NCBI GenBank assembly: GCA_015295835.1
Contig: DVEG01000027.1
Coordinates: 62,001-126,000, forward strand
From: Oscillatoriaceae cyanobacterium M7585_C2015_266
Lineage (GTDB): Bacteria; Cyanobacteriota; Cyanobacteriia; Cyanobacteriales; Oscillatoriaceae
Direction: 5' to 3'
DNA: 64,000 nucleotides
Positions within the stretch are counted from its first letter, which is position 1, and each line of letters begins with the position of its first letter. Made by a program: the position numbers and the translations under genes. Shown piece after piece: positions 17,672-27,058 of the stretch. The notes under the pieces were generated by a model that was not told where the DNA came from, ran no database searches, and worked only from the letters and a program-made list of their open reading frames with translations.

Positions 17672-18745
17672 TTAAAGATACCTTTGTAGGATTTCCGCTG
17701 CCATTTGACCTGTTTTTGCCCAACTAAATTGACTGGCTCTCGCTAAACCTAGTTCCCGCAAACGCGCTCGCAGGCTTGTTTGAAGGATGATTGCCTGCAT
17801 GGCATCGGTAATTTCTCCGACGTTATACGGATCAATTAACAGAGCGGCATCTCCTGCCACTTCTGGCAAAGATGAGCGGTTAGATGCAATCGCCGGTGTA
17901 CCGCACGCCATTGCTTCCAGTAGTGGCAAGCCATATCCCTCCCACAGACTTGGTAAAACCAGTGCAATTGCCTGATTTATCAGCACCGGCAGTTTCTCAT
18001 AAGCAACATAACCGAGAAACCTCACCCTCTTTGTCAAACCCAACTCTTCTATGTGCGCCACCAGCTCAGGAGTGTATTGACCATCTTTTGGCCCTGCAAT
18101 CCACAATTCACAATCCAAACCCTCAGGTATTCCCGCAAATGCTTTCACCAGTCTATGCAAATTTTTATAGGGATCATGTCGCCCAATATACAGAAAATAA
18201 TTCTGCATTGGCAAATCCAAAAATCTAAAATTTTCCGCATCATAAGCCAGCGGCACCACAGTTATTTTCTCAGCCGGAATATTAAAAAAATTCGTCACAT
18301 CCCTAGCTGTCGCCATCGAATCGCACATAATATGCTCTGCTTGCTCTAAAACCAGAGGTACCCCGTAGCGAAAGTAAGCCGTCAACCGCGAAAACGGTTT
18401 AGAAAAACGCAGCGGAATCAAATCGTGTACAGTCACGACATATCGGCACCCAGAAAATACCGGCGCCTCTGGAAGCGGCGAAAACAACAACCTCGATTTC
18501 AGATTCTTGTAAATTTTCGGCAATTTAAACTGTGTCCACAGTAATCGCCGCCAATGTCCCTTACTGCCCTGTTCGGGCGTCATATTATCCGGTATACGAT
18601 AGCAATTGAAGGAATCTCTTTCCTTAGAAATCAGCAGCGTAGGTTCTAGCTGCTGAAGTTGTGGTAAAATATTATTAGCATAAGTAGTTATCCCGGTTGG
18701 TTCATTAATCAGAAAAGACAAATTGATTAGTAGTGAATTCCCCAC
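17672..18745 (-). CDS. GT4-family glycosyltransferase
   Basis: A 357-residue GT-B enzyme. It has T-G-I-T-T-Y near residue 18, G-R-H-D-P-Y-K-N-L near 190, and W-E-G-Y-G-L-P-L-L-E-A-M-A-C-G-T-P near 265-281, a typical mannosyl/rhamnosyl transferase layout. The GTG start at 18745 lies inside the preceding GT2 gene (19-nt overlap). It is last in the run ABC-HlyD-rfbC-rfbD-rfbA-GT2-GT4, so it probably extends a rhamnose-containing glycan. Sugar specificity cannot be read. Confidence 0.85.
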   Translation of the reverse strand: MGNSLLINLSFLINEPTGITTYANNILPQLQQLEPTLLISKERDSFNCYRIPDNMTPEQGSKGHWRRLLWTQFKLPKIYKNLKSRLLFSPLPEAPVFSGCRYVVTVHDLIPLRFSKPFSRLTAYFRYGVPLVLEQAEHIMCDSMATARDVTNFFNIPAEKITVVPLAYDAENFRFLDLPMQNYFLYIGRHDPYKNLHRLVKAFAGIPEGLDCELWIAGPKDGQYTPELVAHIEELGLTKRVRFLGYVAYEKLPVLINQAIALVLPSLWEGYGLPLLEAMACGTPAIASNRSSLPEVAGDAALLIDPYNVGEITDAMQAIILQTSLRARLRELGLARASQFSWAKTGQMAAEILQRYL

Positions 18746-19587
18746 ACCAAAATCACCCGCTTACAATAAAGTGCCACTCCTTTTAGTTTATTAATTGCCA
18801 TTTTAGGCTGGAATGGCATTACAACTAGCGCCGATATTGTCATCTTCGCTAGCCTCCACCATAATACTACAGAACTTGCATGTTTTTCTAGAGCAAGGAG
18901 ATAACTATAAGTTGCGTGTTGTTGCTTTAAATCTGGGTAACGGCTAGTAATTGACGAGGGGTGGTGAATAACTCGAATTTTGCTAGTCGTAGCGATGATA
19001 TGCCCCTGGCTTGCATACCGCCGACAGAAATCAAAGTCTTCATAATACAAAAAGAAATCTGGCTCGAAGTAAGGGCATTCGCTAAATTTTCTTAGATTAA
19101 TCAGCAAACTGCAACCGCTTATCCAATCTACTGGCTGGTAAAACGATGACTCCTCTATAGACTCTTCTATAGGCAGAATTGTTCCATCTTGGGGTATAAA
19201 TTTACCCCCTCCACTCCAAATTTTACCATTAGGTTCGTAAATTGCAGTGCCGAGAAGAGAAATTTCCGGGTGGTGATGAAAGAATAGTAATGCTTGTTCG
19301 CTCGCATTTTCTTCAAGGTAAGCATCGGGATTAATTATCCAAACAAATGCGCGTCTATCTCGTTCATACACCCACTGCAAGCCGATATTGCACGCCCTGC
19401 CAAATCCTAAATTTTCTCCTGCATCTATAAAAATTATAGCATCTTTTTTCAGATTTTCACTAATCACCTCCTCATCCGGCGAATTATTAATAACAATAAT
19501 TTGCCTATCTTTTTCTGGCTTAATAGAATCAATTAACCTTTCAATTAACACCAGCGAATAATAATTAACAGTAACAAAATAAATCAC
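18727..19587 (-). CDS. GT2-family glycosyltransferase, rhamnosyltransferase-like
   Basis: A 286-residue GT-A enzyme. It has V-T-V-N-Y-Y at the start, N-P-D-A-Y as the DxD-type metal motif near 86-90, and Y-Y-E-D-F-D-F-C-R-R near 180-189 as the catalytic ED region; this pattern is typical of WbbL-like rhamnosyltransferases. The GTG start at 19587 overlaps the rfbA stop by 4 nt, so translation is coupled. Its position directly after the dTDP-rhamnose genes supports rhamnose as donor sugar; this is inference. Confidence 0.85.
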   Translation of the reverse strand: MIYFVTVNYYSLVLIERLIDSIKPEKDRQIIVINNSPDEEVISENLKKDAIIFIDAGENLGFGRACNIGLQWVYERDRRAFVWIINPDAYLEENASEQALLFFHHHPEISLLGTAIYEPNGKIWSGGGKFIPQDGTILPIEESIEESSFYQPVDWISGCSLLINLRKFSECPYFEPDFFLYYEDFDFCRRYASQGHIIATTSKIRVIHHPSSITSRYPDLKQQHATYSYLLALEKHASSVVLWWRLAKMTISALVVMPFQPKMAINKLKGVALYCKRVILVWGIHY

Positions 19588-20657
19588 GCCAGTTCGATCT
19601 GACAGTCATCGCCAATCATAAACCGAATTGCTTTTGGGCGCTGACTGGCAACACCCAGTTCAGATCTTTGCCCGATTACACTATCAACTATTCGCTGATG
19701 AATGCCTCTTATTTTAGCATCTTGTAAAATAACACTGTGTTCCAAATCTACCTCGGTGAGAACAACACCATCAGCAATGCTAGTATAAGGACCGATAAAA
19801 CAATTTTCTATATAACAATTACTTCCGACAATTACAGGTCCTCGAATTGCAGAGTTTATAACTTTTGTGCCAGAGCCTATTTGTACTCTTCCGATCGCTT
19901 TACTTTGACTATCTAATTCTCCCTTTATATCTGCCGTCAATTGAGTATCGAGAATAATCCGATTTGCCTCAAGTAAATCATCTTTTTTCCCAGTATCGAT
20001 CCACCAACCCTCTATAATCCGAGCTTCTACAGCCTTTTGCAAATCTATGAGGCGTTGAATTGCATCAGTTATTTCCAATTCGCCACGGGCAGAAGGCTGA
20101 ATTTGATCGATCGCCTCATGAATAGCGCTAGAAAAAAAGTAAATCCCCACCAGTGCCAGATTCGAGGGAGGTTGTTTAGGTTTTTCCACCAACTGTAACA
20201 CTCGCCCTTTTGCGTCTACTTTTGCCACACCAAAGGCAGAGGGATTAGACACCGGGCGCAACAAAATCAGGGCATCGAGATGTTGCTGTTTAAAAGTTTC
20301 TAAGAAAGGAGTCAACTGATTTTCAATCAGATTATCTCCTAAATACATAATGAAAGGGAAATTCCCTAAAAAATCCCTTGCCACTTTCACAGCGTCTGCT
20401 AGCCCTGCTGGTTCTGGCTGTATAATATAAGTAATATTTGCGCCAAAGCGTGCTCCTGTACCTGTTTTTGCCTTTACCTCTTCTCCAGTTTCTGGGCTGA
20501 TAATAATACCGATATCAGTAATTCCGGCGGCGACAATTCTTTCAATCCCATGCCACAAAATCGGTTTATTAGCAACTGGAACAAGTTGTTTTGCGCCTGT
20601 ATAGGTGAGGGGGCGCAGTCTTGTTCCTTTACCGCCGGAAAGAATCAGTGCTTTCAT
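19584..20657 (-). CDS. rfbA: Glucose-1-phosphate thymidylyltransferase, long form
   Basis: A 357-residue enzyme making dTDP-glucose from dTTP and glucose-1-phosphate. The nucleotidyltransferase motif G-G-K-G-T-R-L-R-P-L-T is at 8-18, E-K-P-K-Q-P-P near 170, and G-W-W-I-D-T-G-K near 217-224. The C-terminal 110 residues form a left-handed beta-helix of hexapeptide repeats, which marks the long RmlA type often tied to secondary metabolism or surface glycans. rfbD lies 4 bp upstream. No rfbB (dTDP-glucose 4,6-dehydratase) gene is in the window. Confidence 0.9.
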   Translation of the reverse strand: MKALILSGGKGTRLRPLTYTGAKQLVPVANKPILWHGIERIVAAGITDIGIIISPETGEEVKAKTGTGARFGANITYIIQPEPAGLADAVKVARDFLGNFPFIMYLGDNLIENQLTPFLETFKQQHLDALILLRPVSNPSAFGVAKVDAKGRVLQLVEKPKQPPSNLALVGIYFFSSAIHEAIDQIQPSARGELEITDAIQRLIDLQKAVEARIIEGWWIDTGKKDDLLEANRIILDTQLTADIKGELDSQSKAIGRVQIGSGTKVINSAIRGPVIVGSNCYIENCFIGPYTSIADGVVLTEVDLEHSVILQDAKIRGIHQRIVDSVIGQRSELGVASQRPKAIRFMIGDDCQIELA

Positions 20658-20661
20658 ATTT

Positions 20662-21573
20662 TCAGGTATGGGAAGTAGTTACTTTTGGATGATTAGTTAT
20701 GGCTGAAAGCTCTTGAAGCATTTTTCTGAGAGCTTGTCGCCAATGGGGTGGGTAAGTTCCCAGAGCTGCGGTTATTTTTGCACAGGATAACACGGAATAG
20801 GCAGGACGACGTGCTGGGGTGGGGTACTGGGCGGTTGTGATTGGCACTACGCGTTTTACTTTAAGAGGAAAACCTAGTAGTTGAGCTTCTTCGAAGACAG
20901 CGACTGCAAAGTCGTACCAGCTGGCGACACCGCTATTAGTGTAGTGATAGGTGCCTTCTAGCTTGGGGCTGATGTTAGCAATCAGTTGAGCGAGCGCAGC
21001 TGCCAAATCCCCCGTCCAAGTAGGACTTCCCACTTGATCAGTCACCACCCTAACTTCCTCCCGTTCACTGCCCAATCTTAACATTGTTTTTACAAAATTG
21101 CTTTTACCGCCAACGCCATAAAGCCAAGCAGTTCTGATAATAATAAAATTCCCACCTACTTTACGGATAGCTTCCTCACCGGCTAGTTTCGATTTGCCAT
21201 AAACGCCCAGGGGGTTTGTCGCGTCAGTTTCTAGATAGGGAAGATTATTTTTGCCGTCAAAGACATAATCGGTAGAGATATGAATTAGGGGGATTGCCAA
21301 TTGCTGGGCTATTTCTGCCAGCACGCCTACTCCTGTAGCATTGACAGCGTAAGCCACAGAGGGTTCACTTTCTGCTTTGTCTACAGCGGTATAAGCAGCG
21401 GCATTAATAATTATGTTTGGTTTTACTTCCTGCACCACCTGAGTAATAGATGCTGGCTGAGATAAATCCAGGCGAGCGCGACTTACGGCAATCACATTTT
21501 CCACAGGGGCGAGAGTTCGCTGTAGTTCCCAGCCCAGTTGACCATTACTGCCGGTAATTAAAATTCGCCTCAT
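20662..21573 (-). CDS. rfbD: dTDP-4-dehydrorhamnose reductase
   Basis: A 303-residue short-chain reductase for the last step of dTDP-L-rhamnose synthesis. The NADP-binding G-S-N-G-Q-L-G is at 8-14, N-A-A-A-Y-T-A-V-D-K-A-E near 57-68, the catalytic S-T-D-Y-V-F-D-G near 99-106 and Y-G-K-S-K near 129-133. The start ATG overlaps the rfbC stop by 4 nt. Length is usual for the family. Confidence 0.93.
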   Translation of the reverse strand: MRRILITGSNGQLGWELQRTLAPVENVIAVSRARLDLSQPASITQVVQEVKPNIIINAAAYTAVDKAESEPSVAYAVNATGVGVLAEIAQQLAIPLIHISTDYVFDGKNNLPYLETDATNPLGVYGKSKLAGEEAIRKVGGNFIIIRTAWLYGVGGKSNFVKTMLRLGSEREEVRVVTDQVGSPTWTGDLAAALAQLIANISPKLEGTYHYTNSGVASWYDFAVAVFEEAQLLGFPLKVKRVVPITTAQYPTPARRPAYSVLSCAKITAALGTYPPHWRQALRKMLQELSAITNHPKVTTSHT

Positions 21574-22118
21574 GGGAAAATATCTGCTGATTTAAAGAGC
21601 TTACCTACTTGGTCTTTAGCCGACAAGATTGGAGTTTCGCCGTTTAGTGGCCATGCGATCGCCAAATCTGGGTCATTCCACAGTATACAGCGATCGTATT
21701 GCGGAGCATAGTAATCAGTTGTTTTATAGAGCACCTCAGCCACTGGAGAAAGCACCAGAAACCCGTGAGCAAAACCAGGTGGTATCCACAACTGCAAATA
21801 ATTTTCAGCACTCAGCCGATTACCCACCCACCTACCAAAAGTTGGACTTGACTTTCTCAAATCCACAGCCACATCGAATATTTCCCCTGCTACGACACGG
21901 ATTAATTTTCCTTGCGGCTGTTGAATCTGGTAGTGCAAGCCTCGCAAGACATTGCGAACAGATTTAGAATGATTATCTTGAACGAACTCTACTTCTATCT
22001 CAGTTTTTTCTGCAAATACCCGTTTGTTAAAACTTTCATAAAAAAAACCTCTGGCGTCAGAGAACACCTTTGGTTCTATCAGCAAAACATCAGGAATCTC
22101 AGTAGGAAGTACTTTCAT
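21570..22118 (-). CDS. rfbC: dTDP-4-dehydrorhamnose 3,5-epimerase
   Basis: A 182-residue cupin-fold epimerase. It has D-A-R-G-F-F-Y-E-S-F-N near 22-32, the catalytic R-G-L-H-Y-Q near 59-64 (His62), G-K-L-I-R-V-V near 70, and P-x-G-F-A-H-G-F near 113-120. It acts between RfbB and RfbD. It lies 13 bp after the HlyD-type gene on the same strand, so the rhamnose genes appear to be transcribed with the secretion genes. Confidence 0.94.
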   Translation of the reverse strand: MKVLPTEIPDVLLIEPKVFSDARGFFYESFNKRVFAEKTEIEVEFVQDNHSKSVRNVLRGLHYQIQQPQGKLIRVVAGEIFDVAVDLRKSSPTFGRWVGNRLSAENYLQLWIPPGFAHGFLVLSPVAEVLYKTTDYYAPQYDRCILWNDPDLAIAWPLNGETPILSAKDQVGKLFKSADIFP

Positions 22119-22131
22119 CGCCTTTTTTTTT

Positions 22132-23904
22132 TCACTTGACTGTTTCCAGAGTCTTTACTTTTCGGTTCATCCGATCTAGTAACATATCCATGACTGTGCG
22201 TTTACCGATTTTAATAGATGCTTGCACTGCCATACCAGACTGTATGGGTATCTTTTTGCCATTGATTTCAAAGTATTGGCGCTCTAGTTCTATTTTGGCT
22301 GGAAAAGCATAAAAAGGTCGTTCTTGGGTAGGAGCTAGAGCATCGGAACCTATAGATTTTAAAGTGCCCTCAATTGTTCCAAATTCCATAGAAGGAAAAG
22401 CCTCGATATTGACATCTGCCTTCATGCCTTCCTTTACCAAGGCAATATCTTTGTTATTTATGTATACCGAGGCAATAATTTTGTCTTCTGGAACAATTTT
22501 TAGAATCGGATTTGGATCTACCTCTCTGACGACAAATCCAGGCGAAGCTTTCAGATCGAAAATATAGCCTGCTACTGGCGCTCGCAATTCTTGATACTGT
22601 AGTAGTTGTTGAGCTTTAGTTAACTGCCCGTTTATTTGGGCTATTTGTTTTTGATTTTCTTGTTTTTTCCTGCCTATTTCTGAATCTATTTGAGCTATTC
22701 GCTGTTTATTTGACTGGATTTTATCTCTTTTATCTCTTAACCAGGATATTTTCTTGCTGGCAGCTTCTTTTTTGACTATTTCTATTTGCCCTTCTACTTG
22801 ATTAACTTCTGAATTCAGGCGATTTATTTCAGATTGGCGGATATTTATTTCATCTTTTATATTCAAAACTTCTCTTTCAGCTGCTTCGATTTGATTTTGA
22901 GCATTTAAGACATCTCTCTTGCGAGCTTCAATATCATTTTTACTGTTCAAAATTTGAGAATCACCCGATATAACTTCAGCTTGGCGGATGAGGACTTCTT
23001 GTTGTTGACGTTGTTTTTGCAGCAAAGAAAGGGCGCCTTCTTCTACCAGAGGAGAAACCTGATTAAGGATTTGTTGATTGAGAGCGAGAACTTCTTCATT
23101 TTTAGATTTTTGTTGCTGGAGAGTTGCTAATTGTTTTTGTGCCGTTTCCACTTGTTCTAGTGCCCTGGGTAATTGTTCACGGGCAACGGCTACTTGTTGC
23201 TGAGCCTTGGATAATTTTTGCTCAGCGGTTGCTTTTTGGATACGGGCGGCAGCCAAGAGAGCACGAGTTTGGCTGAGTTTTTCTTCTAGGTTTTGAATTT
23301 GCGATCGCTCTGTTTCTTCAATTGCTAGATATTCACGGCGATGCGCCAACCACAAAGTTTGTTGAATTGCATTAAAATTACGACTTTCTGCCGCTACTTT
23401 CAGATCAAACTCATCAATGAGCGCCTGAAAAACTTCATTTTCAGCAAGCAACGAATTTCTTTCTCTAGTGAGAGATTCAAGTTCAGAACCCACGCCACTA
23501 GGGTTGCCGCCGCTGATAGCAGCGCTATAAAAATTATTTTCTCGGAGCAATTCCTCTTGCAGTTTTTTCAAAGATTCGACCTCAGCCTCCGAGGCAGTCG
23601 GATCAAAAGTCAATAAAATATCACCTTGTTTAACGCGCTCACCCTCTTTAACGAGAACCTCGCGCACGACACCACCGACGGGCGCTCTCACATCTTTAGG
23701 GGCATCTTCTGGTTCCAACTTACCCATAGCGGGAACAGCTTGTTCGATTTGGGCTACTACCGACCAAATCAACCCGCTGATGGTGATACCAATAATCAAC
23801 CAGACTAAAACTTGGGCCCAAACAGCGGGCTGTTCTAAAATCACAGGTTGATCAGAAGCTGATTCTGACTGCCGGGGTTTATCAAATACTTGTGCAGACT
23901 TCAC
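22132..23904 (-). CDS. HlyD-type membrane fusion protein of a type I secretion system
   Basis: A 590-residue adaptor. One transmembrane helix at about 33-53 follows a cytoplasmic N-terminus. Next is a lipoyl half-domain (P-V-G-G-V-V-R-E-V-L-V-K-E-G-E-R-V near 70-86), then a very long alpha-hairpin coiled coil (about 100-430, Gln/Glu/Leu-rich), the second lipoyl half (A-P-V-A-G-Y-I) and a beta-barrel region. The GTG start overlaps the ABC gene stop by 4 nt. It would bridge the ABC protein and a TolC-like outer-membrane channel, which is not encoded in this window. Confidence 0.9.
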   Translation of the reverse strand: MKSAQVFDKPRQSESASDQPVILEQPAVWAQVLVWLIIGITISGLIWSVVAQIEQAVPAMGKLEPEDAPKDVRAPVGGVVREVLVKEGERVKQGDILLTFDPTASEAEVESLKKLQEELLRENNFYSAAISGGNPSGVGSELESLTRERNSLLAENEVFQALIDEFDLKVAAESRNFNAIQQTLWLAHRREYLAIEETERSQIQNLEEKLSQTRALLAAARIQKATAEQKLSKAQQQVAVAREQLPRALEQVETAQKQLATLQQQKSKNEEVLALNQQILNQVSPLVEEGALSLLQKQRQQQEVLIRQAEVISGDSQILNSKNDIEARKRDVLNAQNQIEAAEREVLNIKDEINIRQSEINRLNSEVNQVEGQIEIVKKEAASKKISWLRDKRDKIQSNKQRIAQIDSEIGRKKQENQKQIAQINGQLTKAQQLLQYQELRAPVAGYIFDLKASPGFVVREVDPNPILKIVPEDKIIASVYINNKDIALVKEGMKADVNIEAFPSMEFGTIEGTLKSIGSDALAPTQERPFYAFPAKIELERQYFEINGKKIPIQSGMAVQASIKIGKRTVMDMLLDRMNRKVKTLETVK

Positions 23905-26900
23905 AGTTGTGACTCCTGTTGCTGATAGAGGGCGTAGTATCGCCCTTTAAGGGCCATTAATTCATCATGAGTACCCTGTTCGACTACCGAGCCCTGATCC
24001 ATCATAATGATCGTATCGGCATTTCTCACTGTAGAGAGGCGGTGAGTAATAAAAAACACAGTGCGCCCTTTGAAAGCTTCTTTTAAATTGCGAGACACTT
24101 GTGCCTCAGAGTTATAGTCTAAAGCACTGGTAGCTTCGTCGAGAATCAGTAGTCTAGGGTTTTGCAAAACAGTACGAGCGATCGCAATTCGCTGCCGTTG
24201 TCCCCCAGATAGCCCCGCTCCTCTTTCTCCCACCACGGTATTATAGCCATTTGGCAATTCCATAATAAAGTCGTGGGCTGCCGCTATTTTAGCTGCTTCA
24301 ATAATTTCCTCAGTCGTTGCCTCTGGGTTATTAAGAGCAATATTTTCCTGCACCGTACCATTAAACAACAGTGTATCTTGGAGTACCATTCCAATTTGAC
24401 GGCGCAGAGAGTAAAGCTCCACTTTACTTATATCGTATCCATCTATCTGAATGCGGCCAGACAGAGGATTATAAAGTCGTTGTAGCAATTTCATCAGAGT
24501 ACTTTTGCCGGAGCCGCTTTGGCCTACAATACCGACAAAAGAGCCTGCTGGAAATTCCAAATTAATATTTATCAATTGCAGGGGTCCCGAATTGCCGAAG
24601 CGGAAAGAAACATTTTCGTATTGGACTTTACCGATAATTGGCGGCATAGGAATATTCGAGCGCTCGCTTTCTCCCGCCTCTACTTGTGCATCAAGAATAT
24701 CACTAAGTCGTTCAATAGACAGAGCAGTTTCTTGGAAATTTTGCCAAAGTTGCACCAATCGCAGCAGCGGGCTTGTCACATAACTAGCAATAATTCGGAA
24801 AGCGATCAATTGCCCCAAACTCATTTCATTCTTCAAAACCAGATAAGCCCCTGCCCACAAAATCGTCAAACCCGACAATTTTTGTAGAAAACTACTAATC
24901 GAGCCTGCCGTACTAGAAGTCAGAACCGACTTAAAGCCAGCGCTGACATAGCGAGCATATCGCTCTAGCCATTTCCAGCGCGAGAGCATTTCAATATTTT
25001 GCGCCTTAACCGTTTGAATCCCATTGAGTACCTCCACCAAATAAGATTCCGCGTCAGCATATCTTTCAGCGCGGCGGCGTAACTGAGCTCGGATAATTGG
25101 AGACACCAGCAGAGTCAGGGCTGCAAACAGAGGCACCGTCGCCAAAGCCACAATTGACAGCAGCCAACTGTAAATGAACATAACGACGATATACACCACT
25201 GAAAACACAGCATCGAGAACCACCGTCAGTGCCGTGCCGGTAAGAAATTGACGAATTCTTTCCAATTCATTCATCCTACCTGCTAGCTCACCGACGCGGC
25301 GGTTATCGAAGTAGGTAAGCGGCAAGCGAACCAAATGATCAATTACCTCTGAACCCAGACTCAAGTCGATACGGTTCGTCGTATCTACAAATAAATAAGT
25401 ACGCAGGGCAGTCAACAGAGCCTCAAACAGAGCTACTGCCAGCATGAAGAAGCCCAAAACATCTAATGTTTCGATGCTGCGTTGTACCAGTACCTTATCG
25501 ATGATTACCTGAGTGATAATTGGGTTTGCCAACCCGAATAGCTGCACAAGAAAAGACGCCAGAAAGACTTGAATTAAAATACCGCGATACTTGATGATTG
25601 AGGGTATGAACCAGCTCAAGCCGAACTTTTCTGTTCTTTCCCCTTCTGGGGGTTGTAGCAGCAGTACCTGTGCAACTTCTGCCCCATCTTCTTTTTCTTT
25701 GCCAGGAGGTGGAGCGGCATGACCTTTTTCTTTCCAGGCTTTGACAAAATCTTCTGGTTTTTTGTAGACGATGCCAACTTCTGGTATTCCCAATACTAAT
25801 TCTCGCTCTCTGATGCTGTAGAGGATGGCAAAACTATCTTCCCAGAAGACAAGGGCGGGTGCTTTTAGTCGGTTGATAAACCCGGCTTGAATTTGCACCA
25901 GTTGGGCGCGGATGCCCATCATTTCTGCCACTGCTCCACAGGTTTGTAGGGTGATTTGCCCTCTGGCTTTGAGTTGAGCTTCCAGAACCCGGCGGATGAT
26001 ATCTTTTTTAAAGGAAACCCCAGTATGTAGGCTGAGCATCTGGAAACAAGCCAAAGGAGCGTCGATCGCTCCTCTTCCTCGTACATAGGGAAATTTCGGC
26101 TTAGGGGCAAAAGGATCTGGTGGCGGTTCAGGGGGGCGGGGTGGAGCGTCGGTAATCACCAGAGGCAGTTCTTTTTCGCTTTCTCTAGACGACACTTTGT
26201 TATCCGTGACTTCAAAAGAAGCGACTAGCTTTTGTTCTCTTGCTTCCGGGCTGGGAGCTAAAAGCTGTAACGACAAGCCCAATAATCTGGCTCCGCGTTT
26301 TCCAGATATAGAGACAACTCCTGATATTCTATCTAGGAGTAGTCGGCTTTCTGTGGGAAAGTCTCCTACCGTGCCGCTACTTACTAGCCAGATGCGGTTG
26401 GGATCTAGTTGGCTGAGTTCAGCTTTTCCAGGGGGAAAGTTGAGAATGATCGCTTCAGAGAGAGCTTGGAAGCTTAATTCTTTGAGGTTGGCACCTGCGT
26501 CGGCTCGTCGTTGCAGTTCTAAACTTAAGAGTTCAAATATTTCGCTGAGGGCAGGGCGTTCTTTAAATTCTTGACCAAAAGCTGGTTCTGAGTCTACACA
26601 AGCTAAGAAGTCTGCTGCTGGAATTACCATGCAAATTGTTTCTGTGGAAGCGATCGCGGTTTCACATGGTATTCCTCGCACCAGTGAAACCCAGCCTAAG
26701 ATTTCTCCCACTGTCATTTTCTTCAGGCTCACTGGTATTTGCAGACGTTGATCGTAACCTAACAGTCGCGCCTGCCCTTGGTATATAATTGCCACTTGCG
26801 TGGGCATTTTTTCCCGCTCGAAGATCGGCTGCCCCGTGCGGTAGCGCAATAGTTGACATTTGGCGGACAATTTTTGTATTACATCTGCTCCCAGTCGGTT

Positions 26901-26960
26901 AAACGGGGCAGTTTGAGCCAAAAAATCTGGTATTTGATACGGAAAAATAGTCTGGGTCAT
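23901..26960 (-). CDS. Type I secretion ABC transporter with CNBD-like and degenerate C39 domains
   Basis: A 1019-residue protein. Residues 18-135 resemble a cyclic-nucleotide-binding domain, but the phosphate-contact Arg position in G-E-I...P-C-E-T-A is Glu (about 100). A proline-rich linker (270-290) leads to a C39-like domain (about 293-415). The catalytic Cys position (D-A-P-L-A-C, residues 300-305) is Ala and the His position (V-F-W-E-D-S-F-A) is absent, so it should bind rather than cleave substrate, like the HlyB CLD. Membrane domain about 450-750; Walker A G-Q-S-G-S-G-K-S at 813-820; L-S-G-G-Q at 917-921; D-E-A-T-S-A at 941. It probably exports an unprocessed RTX protein such as the one at 30137-31735. 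It is first of a seven-gene run. Confidence 0.92.
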   Translation of the reverse strand: MTQTIFPYQIPDFLAQTAPFNRLGADVIQKLSAKCQLLRYRTGQPIFEREKMPTQVAIIYQGQARLLGYDQRLQIPVSLKKMTVGEILGWVSLVRGIPCETAIASTETICMVIPAADFLACVDSEPAFGQEFKERPALSEIFELLSLELQRRADAGANLKELSFQALSEAIILNFPPGKAELSQLDPNRIWLVSSGTVGDFPTESRLLLDRISGVVSISGKRGARLLGLSLQLLAPSPEAREQKLVASFEVTDNKVSSRESEKELPLVITDAPPRPPEPPPDPFAPKPKFPYVRGRGAIDAPLACFQMLSLHTGVSFKKDIIRRVLEAQLKARGQITLQTCGAVAEMMGIRAQLVQIQAGFINRLKAPALVFWEDSFAILYSIRERELVLGIPEVGIVYKKPEDFVKAWKEKGHAAPPPGKEKEDGAEVAQVLLLQPPEGERTEKFGLSWFIPSIIKYRGILIQVFLASFLVQLFGLANPIITQVIIDKVLVQRSIETLDVLGFFMLAVALFEALLTALRTYLFVDTTNRIDLSLGSEVIDHLVRLPLTYFDNRRVGELAGRMNELERIRQFLTGTALTVVLDAVFSVVYIVVMFIYSWLLSIVALATVPLFAALTLLVSPIIRAQLRRRAERYADAESYLVEVLNGIQTVKAQNIEMLSRWKWLERYARYVSAGFKSVLTSSTAGSISSFLQKLSGLTILWAGAYLVLKNEMSLGQLIAFRIIASYVTSPLLRLVQLWQNFQETALSIERLSDILDAQVEAGESERSNIPMPPIIGKVQYENVSFRFGNSGPLQLININLEFPAGSFVGIVGQSGSGKSTLMKLLQRLYNPLSGRIQIDGYDISKVELYSLRRQIGMVLQDTLLFNGTVQENIALNNPEATTEEIIEAAKIAAAHDFIMELPNGYNTVVGERGAGLSGGQRQRIAIARTVLQNPRLLILDEATSALDYNSEAQVSRNLKEAFKGRTVFFITHRLSTVRNADTIIMMDQGSVVEQGTHDELMALKGRYYALYQQQESQL

Positions 26961-27058
26961 ACCGACGAACCTTTTGAGCTTGCTATTATATCGTATTTAT
27001 CAGGATAATGGTAACTGTCTGTTTTTATTGCTTCAGTGCCATTTAAATATTTTTAAGA

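Noticed and set aside
23901-26960. Reading the C39-like domain as an active bacteriocin-leader peptidase
   Set aside because: The catalytic Cys position is Ala and the His is missing, and no double-Gly leader peptide gene was seen nearby.
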